Shown here: piece after piece, positions 59,897 to 64,000 of the stretch
How the letters are laid out: every line of letters starts with the position of its first letter
Position numbering within the stretch: position 1 is the stretch's first letter
From: Epiperipatus broadwayi
Lineage: Eukaryota; Onychophora; Udeonychophora; Euonychophora; Peripatidae
DNA: 64,000 nt
NCBI GenBank assembly: GCA_028023455.1
Contig: JAQFVV010012424.1
Location: forward strand, 1,346,001-1,410,000
Reading direction: 5' to 3'
Translations under genes and position numbers: made by a program
Notes under the pieces: model-generated
What the model was told of the DNA's origin: nothing
What the model saw: only the letters and a program-made list of their open reading frames with translations
Databases searched by the model: none

Positions 59897-61379
59897 ATAT
59901 ATATATAATTGTACTTTTATTTCCTGTTTCTGTTTCTTTTCTAATGCTGTGGTAATCAATTTAAGAAGATAATTATGAGCAACTTTCGTGTGTTTGAATA
60001 AAGTATTGAACAAAGAATTAAACACGCCCCTCCCCCATCTCATTTATTGAGCGAAGATTTTTCTGTAAATGAATTAAAATATATTCATTTTTTAATGATT
60101 ATTTATCACTCATAAGAGAAAACTTTAAAATGGAAAAGCAAGGAAGATGCCCTTATATGATTACCATGAAGTAATTGAAATAATTTGATGGACGCATTTA
60201 TTTAATTAGAAGTTATTACAAATAAAATCGTCCTCTTTTTCTATTTTAAAAAACCAATAGTGATTAATGAAAATTCAATTGTTCATCACTAATTGGGGAT
60301 AAAAATAATATTTTGGGAATATCCTAAAGAAAAAACTTTTCTCAAAGAGATCATGAATTATAACGCTAAATCCAATTGGTGTTCTTAATTTAAATTTATT
60401 GATCAATTATATATTTATCTGAGACATTTTTTTTATTTGCATTGAAATTGTCAGTGTATTCTTGCTTTTGCTCCAAAATAAATAATAATGTCAACTAGCT
60501 ACTGCAGGATAACATTGACTATGCCAAAGTTCTTTAAGGTAAATTAAAAATATCGATTCATTATCATCATCAAATAAATTACAAATCATGATAGAAATTT
60601 TAAATATTCACCCGTTCAATCACCTAAGAATAAAACGTTATTAAGCTGGAAATTGTATCAGAGTATTTAAAATAATAATAAGGATCAAAACTGATGAAGT
60701 ATGATACTAACTTAATCCTTAAACAAATTTTTAAATATGGATTGGTATCAAATAAAAAACTGCTCAACATTCCTGTCAATCTAAATTAGAAAAATAAATC
60801 AATAAAAGTGAACCCTTTGAATCACAATTACTGATATACTAATCCATTGTCTGGATATTCATAAAATAATTTTTGAACTTAATCAGATCTCAAACAATTT
60901 CGTTATTAATCTAATCTTGGATATACTTGTTATTCGTCTATATTGCTATTTGTTTTTATGTAAATAATTTGGTATATTTTATTTATAAGATAATTAAAAT
61001 CTATATAATAAAAGCAATATTAATGCAGTATATGTGGAAAAAACTTAGAAAATTCTAAATTTAAAGAAAATTCACCAATGCAAAGCATGTACATTTTAAA
61101 AAAACAAACAAAAACAATAATTACATCAATACAATTACAAATTGATATACAAAATTGTCCCTTTAAAAACACATATTCTAAATTGCACATAAACTATCTA
61201 TTAAAATTTCTGTACATCACAAAGTTTCCATTGTTAATGTAGGAGACCTCTTTAATTTTACAGGAATGTAAAATTAAAGTAGCTTGGAATACAAAAATAA
61301 AAAGATCTGACTCATCAACAAGAATAACTCTATGGTGAACAAAAATGTAATAATGTTAATTTAAGTGCAGTTTCTAACA
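59897..61379. other. A+T-rich intergenic DNA, nothing recognised
   Basis: A small perfect hairpin CTTTAATTTTACA-GGAA-TGTAAAATTAAAG lies at about 61250-61280. It is followed by A+T-rich sequence, not a T-run, so I do not call a terminator or gene. Confidence 0.45.
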
Positions 61380-61384
61380 TGCAC

Positions 61385-61575
61385 CTTAAAGGAGAAGAAG
61401 AGAAGAAGAAAGAGAAAAAAAAGAAGAGAAAGAAGAAGAAGAAGAAAAAAGAAGAAAGAGAAGGAGGAGGAGAAGAAGAAAAAGAAGAAGAAGAAAAGAA
61501 TGAAAAGAAGGACAAAAAGAAAGAGAAGAAAAAGAAGGGGAATGAGAAAAAGGAGAAGAAAAAGATTAAAGAGTC
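61385..61575 (+). repeat. Polypurine tract, (GAA/GAAA/AAG)n-like, about 190 bp
   Basis: The plus strand is almost wholly A and G from 61390 to 61570. The K/E-rich open frames it produces on the plus strand, and the S/F-rich one on the minus, are compositional and not genes. Long homopurine runs can adopt triplex (H-DNA) structure. Confidence 0.95.
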
Positions 61576-61599
61576 ATTTCTACATGAGTATGGCCATTC

Positions 61600-62308
61600 T
61601 AATTTAAAAAAGGAAAAAAAAAACTAATTTAGAAATTAGTTTTCAATTATTATGCAAACTAATTCATGAATCACAAATATAACTACATGTAGAATATGCT
61701 GCTTTATTATGATGCTATCTTCTAATATTATTAGCAAAAAAACTAAAAAAAAAAACAACTTTAACATTATATTTAGTTATAGTTTTTCATTATATTCTAT
61801 TGTTTGCCATATATTGCAAATGGAAACAATTGACATTGCACTTCTTTAGAATGCTTTTGAATAATACTTAGAACATAGATAGGGTCTACCTCTCTAATAA
61901 AAAGCATGTTAAAATTACCATAAAATACCCTTTTATGAAGCATTGGGATTGTTCATTCATTTTAGATATCCAATCAAAGAAAGGTCTGATTTTGCAATAG
62001 TGGACTCTATAGTACAACATCCAAAAAGTTGAATATATCGATTGGTTTTCTGAACTTGCCATTTAAAGTATATCAGAAAATAAGCCAAGAATAGATTATT
62101 GGTATTTTTCAGAAACATTATATTTGCATGGCTCGCATATAAATTTTCAGTAGATAGAGAGATAACCACATACTTATATCAATATCATAAGTATGTGTGA
62201 GAAATAAATTCACACTTTATAAAACAAAGATGACTAGAAATAGACATGATGTTATTAGTATTATATTTTTATCATTTAATTATAAATATTCGTGCACATC
62301 TACCATTA
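61600..62308. other. A+T-rich DNA, nothing recognised
   Basis: A hairpin CATACTTAT...ATAAGTATG lies at 62169-62195. No coding motif. Confidence 0.45.
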
Positions 62309-62313
62309 TACTT

Positions 62314-62532
62314 TGTAACGGTCAGGTTTGTACATTTGCTCAACAGACTGAGAGTCCAAGCCAGAGAACCAAAAGCTGACCAAGTCGGGATAGTAATATC
62401 CTACGTCTGATCATACCTCAACTCTCTCACTCGTGCTTCCAAGTCAACCCATTGCGAATGACATGCCTGAGGTTACACTCGATATCTCTTTGATCACGTT
62501 CCAGCAATAGCAAAGCAGTAAAACATGAGACA
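62314..62532 (-). mobile_element. Probable 3' LTR of an LTR retrotransposon
   Basis: On the minus strand a polypurine tract TAAGGGGGGAA is followed at once by TGTCTCATG, and about 219 bases later the segment ends ...GACCGTTACA. TG...CA borders next to a polypurine tract are the signature of a 3' LTR. The block is much richer in G+C than its surroundings. The internal part would extend to the right and past the window end, so the partner LTR cannot be checked. Orientation rests on the polypurine tract. Confidence 0.55.
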
Positions 62533-62687
62533 TTCCCCCCTTATTACATATTCTATTATATACCTTAACTAACTCAACTAGTGATTCATAAGATAATGAG
62601 CAAGTAATGAGACTGAGACAAATTTATATTTCATAAATTTAATATAACAATAAATACTCAAGCAGAGTAGGTTGTGTACAGCTAGCT

Positions 62688-62905
62688 CACACGCAGGTGA
62701 GTGGATTCTCAGGGTTATAAATAATAATACAAAGCAATGAATGCATGCTCAGAGTTATAAAACAATATTATTACAAAGCATTCCGTGTGTTCTCAGGGTA
62801 TAAAATAATAGTATAAAGCATTGAGTGGATTCTCAAAGTTATAAAATAATATTACAAAGCATTAAGTATGTTTTCTCATGGTATAAAATGATATTACAAA
62901 GCAAT
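62688..62905. repeat. Tandem repeat, about 45-50 bp period, five units
   Basis: Units of the form GAGTGGATTCTCAGGGTTAT-AAAATAATATTACAAAGCAT occur at about 62700, 62750, 62790, 62830 and 62870. Copies differ in length and by substitutions. Confidence 0.85.
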
Positions 62906-63440
62906 AGACTCTTAGTAAGCTTATGTCACCTTTCATGTTGTAATTCATGCCATGTTTTATATGTTTGAAATCGGTTATAGTTAGCTAGAGTAATCGAGTT
63001 GATGGATAAATGCTAGATATTACTAATACGTTGAAGATTATGTCATTGTTGCCAAGTTTAAAATATTATAATGACTAAGTTTAAGATTATATTATAAATA
63101 TATTCAAAATCATATTATAGATATTTGCGTGATATAATATTGTTATACAGATAAACGCATTAACTCAGATTCTAGGTCGGATCAAAGCCGAAGTCACTTT
63201 CTAGGGAAACTGAACTGAGATGTGGTGGCAGGGGAACGTCAGATTCTAGTGCGTTAGAAACTATACTATCAGATAAATGCGGCTCGAATGCATTCTTAAT
63301 GGGGTTTATTACCTAGTAAACGGTTCCCTAACCGATCTGCTTGCTACAATGGAAGAGGCCTTTTTATTAAGAACAGAAGATTGGCTTATGAGCCCTTTGG
63401 AAACGCTTTGGTTTCGTTATACAAGAATAAATGTCACATT

Positions 63441-63517
63441 TGCCTAAACTTTCGAGGCGTGACTTGACGAAATACGAATAACTGTCGCAGTGGCCTAAAC
63501 TTTCGAGGCGTGCCTGG
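63441..63517. repeat. 51-bp spaced direct repeat
   Basis: GCCTAAACTTTCGAGGCGTG occurs at 63441 and again at 63492, in a locally CpG-rich patch. Confidence 0.8.
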
Positions 63518-64000
63518 ACGTGGAACAATCTTGAGATAGGCCATTATAGACATAGCAAGTAGATATGCATTTTTATGCAAATTAGCAATACATTCGCAAC
63601 GCTAAATTAATATTTAATAAATTTAATTACGCCAAAATCTTAGCTTCTTCAGTGCTACTACCACCGGTCAGTTCATAAATGAGATTATTAATTGATAAAA
63701 TGATGGCGATAATGAGAGTCTGATTTAAGGGTTTTCTGCATAGCTACTTATATAACTGGGGACATTAGTTATATAGTATAACTAGATCTAATATCAAACG
63801 GATTGTTAAATAATAAAATGTGAGTTATAAAATAGCTCACGCAAATTATTGAAGTTTAAGTAAATTACACATCTTAAATAATTCGTCAAAATAGATCTTA
63901 TTAATAATGAAAAATGAGTTTTAACTAACGAATGCAAATCTATATTTTAAATAGCTTGCGTGAAATATACTTTTTCAGATAACTGGCAAAATACATATTT

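Larger units (their letters stand above)
62533..64000 (-). mobile_element. Presumed internal/3' untranslated part of the LTR element
   Basis: The region has a distinct, less A+T-rich composition and contains two tandem arrays (62688-62905, 63441-63517). The only coding-like stretch is a 46-codon open frame on the minus strand, 63312-63172, which begins VINPIKNAFEPHLSDSIV and ends ESDFGFDPT before a stop. It could be the C-terminus of an element protein, but no family motif is visible. If it is not an LTR element, this region remains unexplained. Confidence 0.35.

Noticed and set aside
61365-61627. Lysine/glutamate-rich reading frames of about 80 codons and the serine/phenylalanine-rich frame opposite
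   Set aside because: They are produced by the polypurine tract; no complexity or start context suggests a protein.

Overview
This is an A+T-rich (visibly about three quarters A+T) eukaryotic nuclear window, almost certainly from an invertebrate animal. No intact protein-coding gene is visible, and no rRNA or functional tRNA gene is recognised. The evidence for an animal genome is the repeat content: two kinds of Penelope-like element (reverse transcriptase plus GIY-YIG endonuclease), RTE-like and another non-LTR retrotransposon, a Merlin/IS1595-type transposase relic, a tRNA-derived SINE with poly(A) tail and target-site duplications, and many palindromic (foldback) elements. I cannot name the species.

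Layout. 1-1.8 kb: degenerate non-LTR reverse transcriptase. 3.1-4.2 kb: a foldback and the 3' end of an RTE-like element. 6-9 kb: two SINE copies and small tandem repeats. 11.4 kb: long (TA)n. 15.5-17.7 kb: a roughly 500-bp-period satellite block, a 36-bp minisatellite enclosed by inverted repeats, and a foldback. 17.8-19.7 kb: a Penelope-like element between long inverted repeats. 20.8-35.7 kb: a field of palindromic elements. 36.5 kb: Merlin-like remnant. 38.5-42.1 kb: one RTE-like element nested inside another. 43.7 kb: a possible first exon followed by a splice donor. 50.7-58.6 kb: a tandem segmental duplication whose left copy carries four later insertions that the right copy lacks. 59.6 kb: a near-perfect 258-bp palindrome. 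61.4 kb: a polypurine tract. 62.3-64 kb: a probable LTR with adjacent polypurine tract, whose internal part runs out of the window.

The most interesting signal is a repeat family of at least nine copies (12.6, 22.4, 25.2, 26.3, 31.6, 32.6, 34.1, 35.6 and 54.4 kb). Its centre folds on paper into a type I hammerhead ribozyme (CUGANGA core, stem II, GAAA, tiny stem III, bulged stem I). Its ends are inverted repeats containing a tRNA box-B-like motif. Several copies are inverted dimers. The copy at 54.4 kb keeps every core nucleotide. Separately, the ends of the Penelope-like elements at 18.1, 30.0 and 53.1/53.9 kb carry a decayed hammerhead-like layout (stem II hairpin followed by GAAA).

The elements interact mainly as nested insertions. 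The duplicated segment gives empty sites that delimit a Penelope copy, an inverted Penelope pair, a hammerhead element and a SINE. All coding remnants are broken by stops or frameshifts, so the window looks like ordinary repeat-dominated intergenic or intronic DNA.
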